Translations under genes and position numbers: made by a program | Source of the DNA: Tubiluchus corallicola | Taxonomy: Eukaryota > Priapulida > Priapulimorpha > Priapulimorphida > Tubiluchidae | Direction of reading: 5' to 3' | Assembly (NCBI GenBank): GCA_030141605.1 | Contig: JAQGDQ010000375.1 | Coordinates: 163,773-227,772 of the forward strand | DNA length: 64,000 bases | In this document: positions 54,296-64,000 of the stretch, piece after piece | Layout of the letters: every line of letters begins with the position of its first letter | Position numbering within the stretch: position 1 is the stretch's first letter | Notes under the pieces: generated by a model | Seen by the model: only the letters and a program-made list of their open reading frames with translations | What the model was told of the DNA's origin: nothing | Databases searched by the model: none

Positions 54296-54393
54296 AAATC
54301 CCTTCACTTGTTTCCAAAAAAACATTAAGATCAGTATCAGAGCTACAAATCCCTTCATTTGTTTCCAAAAAATATTAAGATCAGTGTCAGAGG
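54296..54393. repeat. 51-bp direct tandem duplication
   Basis: Two copies with period 51, starting AAATCCCTTCA(C/T)TTGTTTCC at 54296 and 54347, with a few differences. It lies about 0.2 kb from another small duplication. Confidence 0.9.
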
Positions 54394-55028
54394 TTAAAAT
54401 ACGTTGTGTCAGTGCAAAAAATCCATTTAAGACGCATTTTAAAATGATGATATCGCTATTATCATCATCATCATCATCATCGTCAATGATTCGCCACAAG
54501 AACACTACAAAAGAAAACCTTTTTTCTAATAGTATTCTTGTCGGTCATGAATTCTTCGTCTTACCTAGGAAGTCAGCTAATGAAGCTAAATTTTATGAGC
54601 GGACCTTGTTAGGAACAAGTCAACGATAGTGCAGAGACGATTTGTTAGTTATTGCTTGGCAAATTGATTTACCTTCTCCAGAATGATGTTGAGGGCATAT
54701 GGATTAGGCCAAATGAGTCCAACTTAATGCTTTACTGACCAAATTTGACCATTTTAGTGCCCAGCAAAGCATAAAGGTTGAGCAAAATCACTAACGCAAG
54801 TCAATAAAGTATTGCTTATATTGAAAACAAGAGAAAGATTCTTCTAGTATATATATATATATATATAATAATATTGCACTGGCAAACACCGACCCGATGG
54901 CTACAAAGCCAACTCAGCATTGCGTACCAATACAGTGTTTCGCCTACGATGCCCTTGGTCTGCCACACTTTATGTTCAACACTAGAATAAAGTAGAATTC
55001 ATGTGATGATTTAAATAATATGAATTGA

Positions 55029-55113
<85 letters not shown>

Positions 55114-55157
55114 TTATTGTTAATATTAATATTATTATTATTTATTGTTATTATTTT
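55029..55157. repeat. (ATT)n microsatellite with degenerate end
   Basis: About 85 bases of pure ATT repeat to 55114, then degenerate ATT/ATTG units to about 55157. Confidence 0.95.
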
Positions 55158-56096
55158 TATGTTTCTGATATTAATCAGAGTTAATATCAGAAAAATAAAA
55201 CTAAAAACACGAAAGTTATCAAATAGAAAATGTACGCAATTTACCAATCTGCCTTAGAGGTCCAATCCACAGGCATAGAATAAGAAAGCCAAAAAAAAGA
55301 TGCCAACGCATACCCTAGCAAACATCCAGGTAAACTCAGACTCCAAAGTACTGTAGGCCAAATTTGGTTTTATTACACCCAACCAAATGCTGAGGCAAAA
55401 ATGTAAGAGTAATGATGTCACAGAGATAAATATTATGAGCGTTTAAAAAAGTGAATTAAGAGTTAGTGAGAGAAAGAGAGAAAAAAGGGATTTAACTTTA
55501 ATTCTATATTGCACTGGAAGCCTTTATAAAGTTCCAAAGCTTCAAAGGACGAAATTTTCCAATATGAGAGTGCAAATTTTACGTCTTGATTTTGGACATG
55601 TCGGAAATTCTTAATACAACAATCAGGTAAGTCATTTAACAAAATCGTGAGGTCAGTAGTGCATAGACATTACGACATAGTTCTTGCGTCAACAGGCAAA
55701 TATTTTCTCATTTTCTTAATTAAAACAGATTACTTTGTATAATATCGTTTACATGATTTATATAGGAAAGTGTGTTGTCCAAATGAGATTCTAAAAGTTT
55801 AATACGTTGAAACAGTGTAATTGTAGTACTGGATAGATTAATTGAGTTAAATCCAACAGATTTGTCAAACTATCATTCATCTTAAGTTTATTTGATGACA
55901 TCGACCTGCTCAGTTTCTTTCCTGAGAAGTAATATGACACCATCGTGCTAACTGTTTAATGTGAGTATTTTGTGTCATTTAGAACTATAGGAAATATACT
56001 GTGTGGTACTCTAACCTCAAATTCGATTCGTGTTCGATATAACTTATAATTATTTGCTGCTGTTTCAACATTACGTGAAATGAAACTACATAAATT

Positions 56097-56171
56097 ATGA
56101 TTGGAACCTACTTCCTTGGTGGAAACAAACTAAACAAGTGTGACGGCATGGAGCATGTCACTTTACTCAAA
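56097..56171 (+). CDS. Candidate first exon of an unrecognised small gene
   Basis: ATG at 56097, with an in-frame TAA six bases upstream, opens 25 codons ending at a strong donor (CTCAAA|GTAAGT), phase 0. The segment begins MIGTYFLGGNKLNK and ends HVTLLK. The next exon I can see in phase 0 on this strand is at 58083. The join is an inference from phase and signals, with no homology support. Confidence 0.4.
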
Positions 56172-58082
56172 GTAAGTCATTACTTTGGTATGATTTAAGG
56201 AATTGTATATATAAAACATAATTCAAGATGCATGCACACATATTAGACAATCCGGAAGACGGTTAGGTCACATGTACAATTGGTATACGGTTGCTGTTTT
56301 TCGCACAGGTAAGAATAAATAAAATATAATTACTACGATTGACTACATCAGCATTAAAACAATTTTGCTGCGCGTTTTTAGTTTTGTTTATTGTTTTATT
56401 GGAAAATACTCTAATGCTGAATGTAAGTTGCTTGACAAATTGCTGAGAATTTCGTAACTTTCAATAAATTCAATTAAGCACGACGATTTATGTTTAGAAC
56501 GGCTTAAATATTCAAGTAAAATAATCATTGCCGCTTATATGAAGAACGGGAGCCTTTGATCTATCAGGGAACGAGAAAGTTTGAGTCAAATCCCAGTGCA
56601 CTTAACTATTAGGTACAAACAAAAGAAGCCAGGGAGTTAAGTTGCTAAAGACTTTATTAACAATTACCTAGAATAACATGAAATGTAGACAAGCAGCATT
56701 ACCAAACTCAGAATGTCGCTTTTATTATAAAAGGCACTAACCCAAACGAGAAAACCCATCAGCTGTTGAAGCCTAAAACAATTTTTAAGCACATGGAATG
56801 ATAGAAGTAGCGTTTAACAACTCGCTATGCAGGTGCCAAAAAATTTAAGAACTATGACAAGCAACATAAGCAGTGATGAATAACGAAAAGACACTCACTA
56901 ACAAAATAGACAACGACATAGACATATACATCTTTATTGGTCACACATACTACACATGATATACATGAAATTTGTCATTTCAGCTTTGCACAGATTAGTA
57001 AAAAGCAATTAGCTCACCAAATAGCAACTGCAAATTAAATTAACTGTACCTATAAATCTAAACGGTACAATTGAAATAAAGCTTAAAACAGAAAAAATTG
57101 AAAAGTGTTAAGAGTCTAACAACTATTGAATGCTTTGACTGAAGTGGGAACAAATAAAAATTTCAAGCTATTTTTTCTTGAAAAGGATATATTTAATCTT
57201 ATTTAGTGTGGGTCAAACTTAAATTCTTCATGAAGACGAAAGTTATCTGCCATAATTTTCTTTAGCATCTTCAGTAACATATTACATTAAGATAAAAAAC
57301 TCGCCTTGGAATCTTGTATCATCTGCGTACAGCTTTTTTGCGTACACAGTTTGTATTAGCACCAACGCTGTATAAAATTTAAAAATCAAATTGAACGTTA
57401 GGCGTAGCCAATTTGACAGTAAGCCGTATAAAAAGGTTTAGTTAATATTACGTAAAGTTTGAAAGAGTAATACAGAGTATTCGTAACGAACACTTCACTA
57501 ACTAAGCAAAAGTGCAAAATACTGTATCTTGTCAATGAGATTAAAAATACTTTTTGGTGAGTCAGTGGTGCACACTGGAAAGGTGAGGGAGTGACATTTT
57601 ACCAGTTGGCGTGAACATATAAAATTGCTAAGAATTTTCTTTTCTAGAAGTTTTTTTAAGGAGCTCAGCGTAATGCTAAGTTATATAACTTTGTGTGGAA
57701 ACTTTTTGGGACTATATACTTTATATAAAGTATATACTATATACTGGGACTATATACTACTGTATAAAGTTATATACTTTAAATTTGCATTTTCTTCTCC
57801 TTTAAGAAGTAATCTTCTAAGTGGGTTATCTTGCTAATTGCTGATTTTAAAACTGGTCGTTGTTTATTTTATATTTAAGGGATTACAACGTTTCCATTTA
57901 AGAACCGTGGAAAACTATGCGATTTAAATTTCATATTGAACAACAAAACTGCAGAAAGTTAATTTCATCATAATCACAACCCAGGCAACTGTCCATTTGG
58001 TCGATTCGTTACAATGATTCACTGAGGGTCTAATACATTTCCCATACTAAACAAACTTTCTGGTTTCCCTTATTATTTTCAG
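56172..58082. other. Proposed intron, with a palindromic TATA-rich patch
   Basis: AT-rich. The patch at about 57710-57780 has repeated and inverted TATATACT/AGTATATA words that could form a hairpin. No coding exon was recognised. Confidence 0.4.
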
Positions 58083-58398
58083 GTGATATTCATAACTGGT
58101 GTGTTTTGTCGAAAGAGCTACTCCAATTATGGTCATTCTAATCATAACGGGGGAGATGGGCCACTGGATCGATATCACCCAAGACAGTTTTCTCCTTACA
58201 ACAACAACCCAGACAAGTTTGGATATCCAAACCGAGGTAGGACTATTGAATTTATATGTATGATTTCACCACTTTTTGACACGACTGAAGAACATAGGCA
58301 GTTTAATGTGCTTGATAGATATCATCCTCAAGATGGATCACTATTCTCAGCCAATCCAAGTTTCCCCAGTTCTCAAAAGGATCTAATGTTCCATTTGC
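58083..58398 (+). CDS. Exon of an unrecognised gene with two LDRYHP motifs
   Basis: The acceptor TTATTTTCAG ends at 58082. Only phase 0 is open. The 105 codons contain a basic/Asn-rich start (SYSNYGHSNHNGG) and two related blocks: LDRYHPRQFSPYNNNP and LDRYHPQDGSLFSANP. That is an internal repeat in which the core LDRYHP and a distal NP recur. The donor TTTGC|GTGAGT after 58398 leaves phase 1, which fits the exon at 59285. An alternative phase-1 donor exists after 58236 and would drop the second block. I do not recognise the family. Confidence 0.6.
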
Positions 58399-58680
58399 GT
58401 GAGTATTAATAGCATAGTTATTGCCTGAGTATTGTAAGCATCGTTACTATGTGAGTATGATAAGCATAGTTACTGCGTGAGTATCAAAGCACAGTTATTG
58501 CATGAGTATCAAAAGCATAGTTACTATGTGAGTATTAAAGCATAGATACTGCGTGAATATGAAAGCATGGTTACTGCGTGAGTACAAAAAGCATAGTTAC
58601 TGCGTGAATATCAAAGCATATTTACTGTGTGAATATGAAAAGCATAGTTACTGCGTAAATATTAAAAGTATAGTTATTGA
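58399..58680 (+). repeat. 25-26-bp minisatellite, 11 units, beginning at a splice donor
   Basis: Eleven diverged units of the type GTGAGTATNAAAGCATAGTT plus ACTGC start at the first base of the proposed intron and end at about 58680. At least five units keep a GTGAGTA 5'-splice-site-like start. Confidence 0.9.
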
Positions 58681-59284
58681 TAATTATTAGCGAATTATTT
58701 TGTTACCTCATTACGATCAAAACTGGTTGCTCGCTACTGCAAAATTATTACATAAAAGCTCAGGAAAGAAAATAGCAGTAAATGACTAGTATTTCAAAAT
58801 GGTACTGGATAAGGTTATATTTCTTTATCTGGCCTCTTGTCGTAAAAAAACATGCTGCAAATCTCAAACAGTTCGACAGAACTAGCAGCTTTTGTCGTCG
58901 TGGCTATTTTTATTAAGATCCATCATTATAACTTGTTTACAAAATACCGATTAAGTATGATAATATTTAGTTGCATATTTAACCAGCTTTCAAAAAGTGT
59001 ACGCGAGAGAACACAGTTATTTTCAAAAGCAAAAAATAAATTACTATTGTCTTTTTCGACACGCTCTGCAAGCCAGTGTATCTAGCATAATCTTCTAAGA
59101 TGAGAACCCGCCAGAAATGTTTTAGTCGATGATAATTCTCCCTGGATGATAAATTCCTCCAATTTTCCCGGTAGTCACTATCCATTCGCTAGCCAGGCCA
59201 ATTTTCGAAATTCTCCAAAATAGCTTCTGCAAGAGCAACCACCCTTGTAAACTGATGTCTTATTCACTTTTTTCAAACCATCAG

Positions 59285-59442
59285 GACTGAAGCATATAAA
59301 GTTCGATCAGTCTGGCTATACAGGCAGTTCAACTAAATACGGAGAACTATTGGAATTAAAACAGTCCAGCTATACTCCGTACAGCTCTACAGTTCTCTCC
59401 CTACATAAATGTCCACAGTTTTATCAATTCGCTCTGAAGTGA
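59285..59442 (+). CDS. Terminal exon of the LDRYHP gene
   Basis: The acceptor (long pyrimidine run, then CCATCAG) ends at 59284. Two bases complete the codon left by 58398, then 51 codons run to TGA at 59440-59442. The segment is Ser/Tyr-rich (FDQSGYTGSSTKYGELLE, SSYTPYSS) and ends FYQFALK. With the upstream exons the predicted protein would be about 182 residues with no signal peptide. No AATAAA lies between the stop and the inverted repeat that starts by 59511. The nearest is about 180 bases on, inside the repeat arm. Confidence 0.55.
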
Positions 59443-59510
59443 AAAAGAAATTTATTGAACTACGATTTTGCAATAGTCACTAAACAAGAAGTAATGCTGT
59501 ATACTGGATA

Positions 59511-60527
59511 GTTTATTTTGGAACCGTAGAACTTGATCAATTCGAAAAAAACTTCGTTGATTCATTGGATTTTTGAAAACACCAAAAAGACAACTGTGTA
59601 CGAAAACAGACAAAAAGACAGAATAAATGAATCCAAATGACGATGATACAATTGATACATTATCTGACTGGTTGTCACATTGTGCTTTGTTTGGTTTCCT
59701 ACCACTAGAGGCGCATCTGCCCAAGAGGAGTTCCAGGCGGCAGAATCAGTGGCCACTAGCCATGCTGTTTTGGACAGCACGAAATTTTTGAGAGAGATAT
59801 ATACTAACATAAATAGTTTCTACAGGTATAATAATATTGTTGCAGAGGCGGCCAAGAGGTCCAGGGTTCAAATCTGAATCAACCAAACCATGTTTATTTA
59901 TGGTTCCTCATACTTTCATTTCATACGATTCGTGTTTTTTGTTGTTTAAATCTCGTCTAATAAGCTATTTTTACTTTCTTATTTACTTACTTTTAGTATT
60001 TCTGATTTTGGTAACAACAGCAGGTGTTAATGAAATAAAGGCAGACAGCTCGCACCGCACCCTATTCTAAAGGCACTGGGTTCCCCATGTACTGCTAACA
60101 ATGATTCACGTGGCAAGGGTACCTGTGGCGTCATTGTTTCTCCAAGTTTCGAATAGCTTTTCCCAACTGGCCCGTGTTTCTAATTAGCAGTTAAGTTGCC
60201 ACTTCCTATTCTTAATTACCAGATAGCCGACAGCATGCTGCATTGTATGTAAATCCGTGCAGGCATTTGGTAAATTAATTACCAAATATATAATTATACT
60301 TATTTAAAGTTGGTCATAATTTGACAGGTTATATGAAGTGTTCTATAGACAAACAAAGACGTTTTGTCTTTAGTTTAAATTATTGTATTTAATTTGTATT
60401 AATTTGTTGTTAGCGTAGTAAATGTTTTATTCCTTCATATATGTATGTATTTATATTTTTGTAAACACTGTACGTATTACGTGAATAGTAATTACTCAAT
60501 AAATATTTAATATTAAACAAATAACAT
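59511..60527 (+). repeat. Left arm of a large inverted repeat
   Basis: The sequence from 59511 to 60527 matches the reverse complement of 64000 to 63004. ORFs in the arms are the same on opposite strands (for example the 77-codon frame at 59837-60070 and at 63675-63442), with one visible I/V difference in another frame. One block near 60320-60372 differs in length and sequence. The arm includes a tRNA-like B-box segment (GGTCCAGGGTTCAAATC near 59858). The true outer end may lie left of 59511, because the right arm is cut by the window edge. Confidence 0.9.
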
Positions 60528-63003
60528 GAAAGCGATTATGGGAGGCTCCGGCAGAAATATACAGCTGCTATAATACACAACTGTACCTTAATTAGAGAGT
60601 TTGTAGACTATCCGTTAATTTGATCTATATAAGTTTAAAAGAAAATTGCCACTAAAATAGAAAGAATCACATCAGAAAAGAGCGTGAACAACTTTGCAGA
60701 ACTTTCGCACTACAGACAGACTTTTACACGCCTTCCTCACACTTATTACCACAATTATAGGGTGTACCCACACTTCGGTAAACCTGCCACAAACATGTCT
60801 GAAATGCAAGAAAACGCCAAACAGCAAGGCGCTAAATAACGACCCGTGCTCTTGTAATACCCGGGTCAGTTTAAATAATGAGCGACTGCATATTTATATC
60901 ATGTCAAGCGTTAATAATTGAACCAAATTAGGCCTGCTTTGCCCATAATGAAACACATGCTAATACAGTCTTTTCTAGATAACGAAAAATTTCGCTTGGC
61001 AGGAGTGTAGAAGAGCCATGCAACCTGCGAATTTCTGGTTAAATAATAATAACAGAGCCCGTCCCTAAGTGTCTTGTCACAGTTTAATTACTGTCATTAT
61101 ATTGCTCTTACTTTTCTTGGTTCAAGAAGGGAATAATTAACACTGTGTAAACGTTTAAAATAGGTGGCGCAGTTAATAAGCTGACTCACATCAGGGTGGC
61201 GAACTTGTTAGCTTTCATTTGGTAAACCTGTTTACAGATACAAAACCGAAGATTTTTTAAACACTTTGGAGCATTGTAATCAGGGTCCTGCATCCAACGA
61301 CAGCGCCTACTTATTAATCCTAGTAGGATCTTCAAGATGAGACACTGAACCAATAGGCGTGTCTGAGTAACCTTTACTCCTTCTGGAAGCTAATTAGGTA
61401 GAAAGAAAATGCAATAGTCCGTCCATTTACTGACATCGGTCGCTAAGACCGTATCGTGAAGGTATTTTTTCGCCCTTAACGCCCAATGGTACTTAAGAAA
61501 AATGTAAATGGCAACTAATACAGGTCAGTGTAATCATACGATGGATTGGAAATGTAAGTCGCTACAGCTGTCAGATTTTTACTAAAATATTGGCTTAGTG
61601 GCCACAGAATGGATCTTGCAACATTTTACAGGAACGCAAAACATTTGTTTACACAAAAGCACTTGTTCAAAGGAATCAGTAAGTTTACGTTGTTTTGCTC
61701 AGTCATTTTTATTCGTGTCTTTATTTCAGTACGAAAATACCAATAATAGAATATTAATTACAGTATAAAAAATAATATATCAATAATGCAAACAAAACGA
61801 CGACTATTGTTGATGACACCATTGTCTTTATTGTTTATATTTTGACACGGTGTTACAACATTATCAGAAGACTTTCACAACATCTTCAAGCACTGTGGAA
61901 AACTCATTAATTAATATTTGTCTACTATTACTAAATATTATTCTGTTAGCACATTTAAAGTTCTTACTTTTGACACCAGGTAGCTCTGGCGTCAACACAT
62001 AACATGTCTCAGTTCGTTTTGGGAAGTCTGAGCAGGAATTATTTTAACTTCTTGTTTAAATAACAAATCTCTCTACGTGCCAATAAAATATTGATGTACT
62101 ATATATTTTAAGTACTGTACTGTACCTTTATTAAAAAGCTATCTTAGTCAAGGTTTTCTTTTTCGCATGCAACAAGAATCAATAAATGTATGGTTAATAA
62201 ATTATTGTTTTTCTTTCAAATTTTGTTAAGTATATTACCCCACTAGCAATGCCAAGCAATCGTTCAGTGATCTTTGTACGCAATCTATTGCTGACATAGA
62301 TGAACAGATAGTCCACATTAATACAGCATTTGATGCTTCACAGCTGCATATTACAATAATTGTTGCTCCCTTTAGGTTGTAATCATTTTTGATTGACGCG
62401 TTAGTATGACATTAAGTATGCCACTAAGGAGTATTGTTACATGTCATTGGATATTCATGTAGTTTGGATGTATATACGTGCAGCAACGATACACTCGCTG
62501 TTATGCCACCACTTTTTACAAATGATACAGTACGTGCTTGTCTGCGAAGTCAAGCAACCCTGAGCCTGGCTGTAAAATTGACGAGTATCTTCCGGGTTGT
62601 TTTATCTCCCATACTGCTCCAGATATTTATCTCTTTGAAAGAGAATTTACACATGTATATGCATTCAAAGTTGACTGCCGGTCTTGCTGGTTCGGAATGA
62701 GACAGATTCGGTCCCGCCAAAATGCAGCCATCATTATCGTAAGTGTTGCTCCGGGTTACCGAACTAACGTGAAAAGTTTGGACAGAAAATGTAAAATTAC
62801 TGCTGTGGTGGATGTTATTATTGGGAAAATCATGTATCACGTAACAGTTAATCATTCATTGCATGCAAATCAAAGTCGAATTATAAACAAAATCACCAAA
62901 TATAAAATTTCGATGAACAGGTCTAATTGTTTATCGTATACAGAAATGTTTTGTTTTGATTAGGATGTTTAAAATATATGCATAAAATAGCCTACATAGA
63001 TTT
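60528..63003. other. Spacer between the inverted repeat arms
   Basis: About 2.5 kb of unique, AT-rich DNA. No transposase or recombinase motif was recognised. A 75-residue ORF at 60694-60921 has a hydrophobic start and a few cysteines (CLKCKK, CSCN) but no family. The more convincing open segment is 62531-62963, listed separately. Confidence 0.5.
62531..62963 (+). CDS. Unrecognised ORF inside the inverted repeat (possible exon)
   Basis: An acceptor-like ACAAATGATACAG ends at 62530. The frame through 62538 stays open for 141 codons to 62963. A GTAAGT donor lies inside it after about 62738, so the coding exon could be as short as about 208 bases. The translated part has well-mixed composition: CKIDEYLPGCFISH, FEREFTHVYAFKVDCRSCW, RQIRSRQNAA. 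That is unlike the low-complexity neighbours and favours real coding origin. I recognise no family or catalytic motif. It could be a captured host exon or part of an unknown element-encoded protein. Confidence 0.3.
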
Positions 63004-64000
63004 ATGTTATTTGTTTAATATTATATATTTATTGAGTAATTACTATTCACGTAATACGTACAGTGTTTACAAAAATATAAATACATACATATATGAAGGA
63101 ATAAAACATTTACTACGCTAACAACAAATTAATACAAATTAAATACAATAATTTAAACTAAAGACAAAGTTTTGTTTGTTTGTTTTCTGTAAAATTTTGA
63201 AACTTTAAATAAGTATAATTATATATTTGGTAATTAATTTACCAAATGCCTGCACGGATTTACATACAATGCAGCATGCTGTCGGCTATCTGGTAATTAA
63301 GAATAGGAAGTGGCAACTTAACTGCTAATTAGAAACACGGGCCAGTTGGGAAAAGCTATTCGAAACTTGGAGAAACAATGACGCCACAGGTACCCTTGCC
63401 ACGTGAATCATTGTTAGCAGTACATGGGGAACCCAGTGCCTTTAGAATAGGGTGCGGTGCGAGCTGTCTGCCTTTATTTCATTAACACCTGCTGTTGTTA
63501 CCAAAATCAGAAATACTAAAAGTAAGTAAATAAGAAAGTAAAAATAGCTTATTAGACGAGATTTAAACAACAAAAAACACGAATCGTATGAAATGAAAGT
63601 ATGAGGAACCATAAATAAACATGGTTTGGTTGATTCAGATTTGAACCCTGGACCTCTTGGCCGCCTCTGCAACAATATTATTATACCTGTAGAAACTATT
63701 TATGTTAGTATATATCTCTCTCAAAAATTTCGTGCTGTCCAAAACAGCATGGCTAGTGGCCACTGATTCTGCCGCCTGGAACTCCTCTTGGGCAGATGCG
63801 CCTCTAGTGGTAGGAAACCAAACAAAGCACAATGTGACAACCAGTCAGATAATGTATCAATTGTATCATCGTCATTTGGATTCATTTGTTCTGTCTTTTT
63901 GTCTGTTTTCGTACACAGTTGTCTTTTTGGTGTTTTCAAAAATCCAATGAATCAACGAAGTTTTTTTCGAATTGATCAAGTTCTACGGTTCCAAAATAAA
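63004..64000 (-). repeat. Right arm of the large inverted repeat (cut by the window end)
   Basis: Reverse-complement partner of 59511-60527, nearly identical except for one block near 63160-63205. It continues to the last base of the window, so its length is a minimum. Confidence 0.9.

Noticed and set aside
55590-55631. ATG with nine codons and a GTAAGT donor (MSEILNTTI)
   Set aside because: The phase (2) does not fit any acceptor I could identify downstream, and the frame is too short to support a claim.

Overview
The window is animal (metazoan) nuclear DNA. It is strongly AT-rich, has long spacers, spliced genes with GT-AG introns, AATAAA signals, many microsatellites, tRNA-derived repeats and a non-LTR retrotransposon. 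The protein families (SH3 scaffold, NIT-domain membrane proteins, MSP/VAP-like tail-anchored proteins) and the LINE suggest a non-vertebrate, probably marine, invertebrate. I cannot resolve the phylum from the sequence alone.

Region 1 (about 1-25.8 kb, + strand) is one gene spread over six coding exons (618-678, 16146-16354, 17465-17560, 17953-18063, 21070-21186, 23122-25644). All splice phases agree. It encodes a predicted protein of about 1038 residues with two SH3 domains, resembling invertebrate Dlish-type adaptor proteins. Its 15.5-kb first intron holds a (CT)n tract and a tRNA-like repeat. Later introns hold a LINE 3' remnant and a 141-bp tandem repeat.

Region 2 (26.8-32.3 kb, - strand) is a tandem pair of two-exon genes. 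Each encodes an extracellular NIT-type (nitrate/nitrite-sensing-like) helical domain between two membrane segments, with only a short tail and no cyclase or kinase domain. They share an intron at the same place and phase.

Region 3 (32.8-38.6 kb, + strand) is a nearly full-length but broken LINE of CR1/L2 type. ORF1 has an SGNH-esterase-like domain. ORF2 begins with an unusual hydrophobic multi-membrane-segment domain ending in a degenerate 2A-like motif, and then continues in the same frame into endonuclease and reverse transcriptase. The element ends in a (TAC)n tail.

Region 4 (41.4-49.0 kb, - strand) is a cluster of three MSP-domain genes, each ending in a C-terminal membrane anchor. The largest (1281 residues) has two MSP domains and a long repeat region full of TQT motifs, built partly from 288-bp tandem units.

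Region 5 (49-59.5 kb) is mostly non-coding with several (ATT)n tracts. Near its end is a small unrecognised + strand gene (candidate exons 56097-56171, 58083-58398, 59285-59442). A minisatellite starts exactly at one of its splice donors.

Region 6 (59.5-64 kb) is a large near-perfect inverted repeat (arms of about 1 kb, 2.5-kb spacer). The right arm runs off the window. It looks like a long-TIR or foldback mobile element or a recent inverted duplication.
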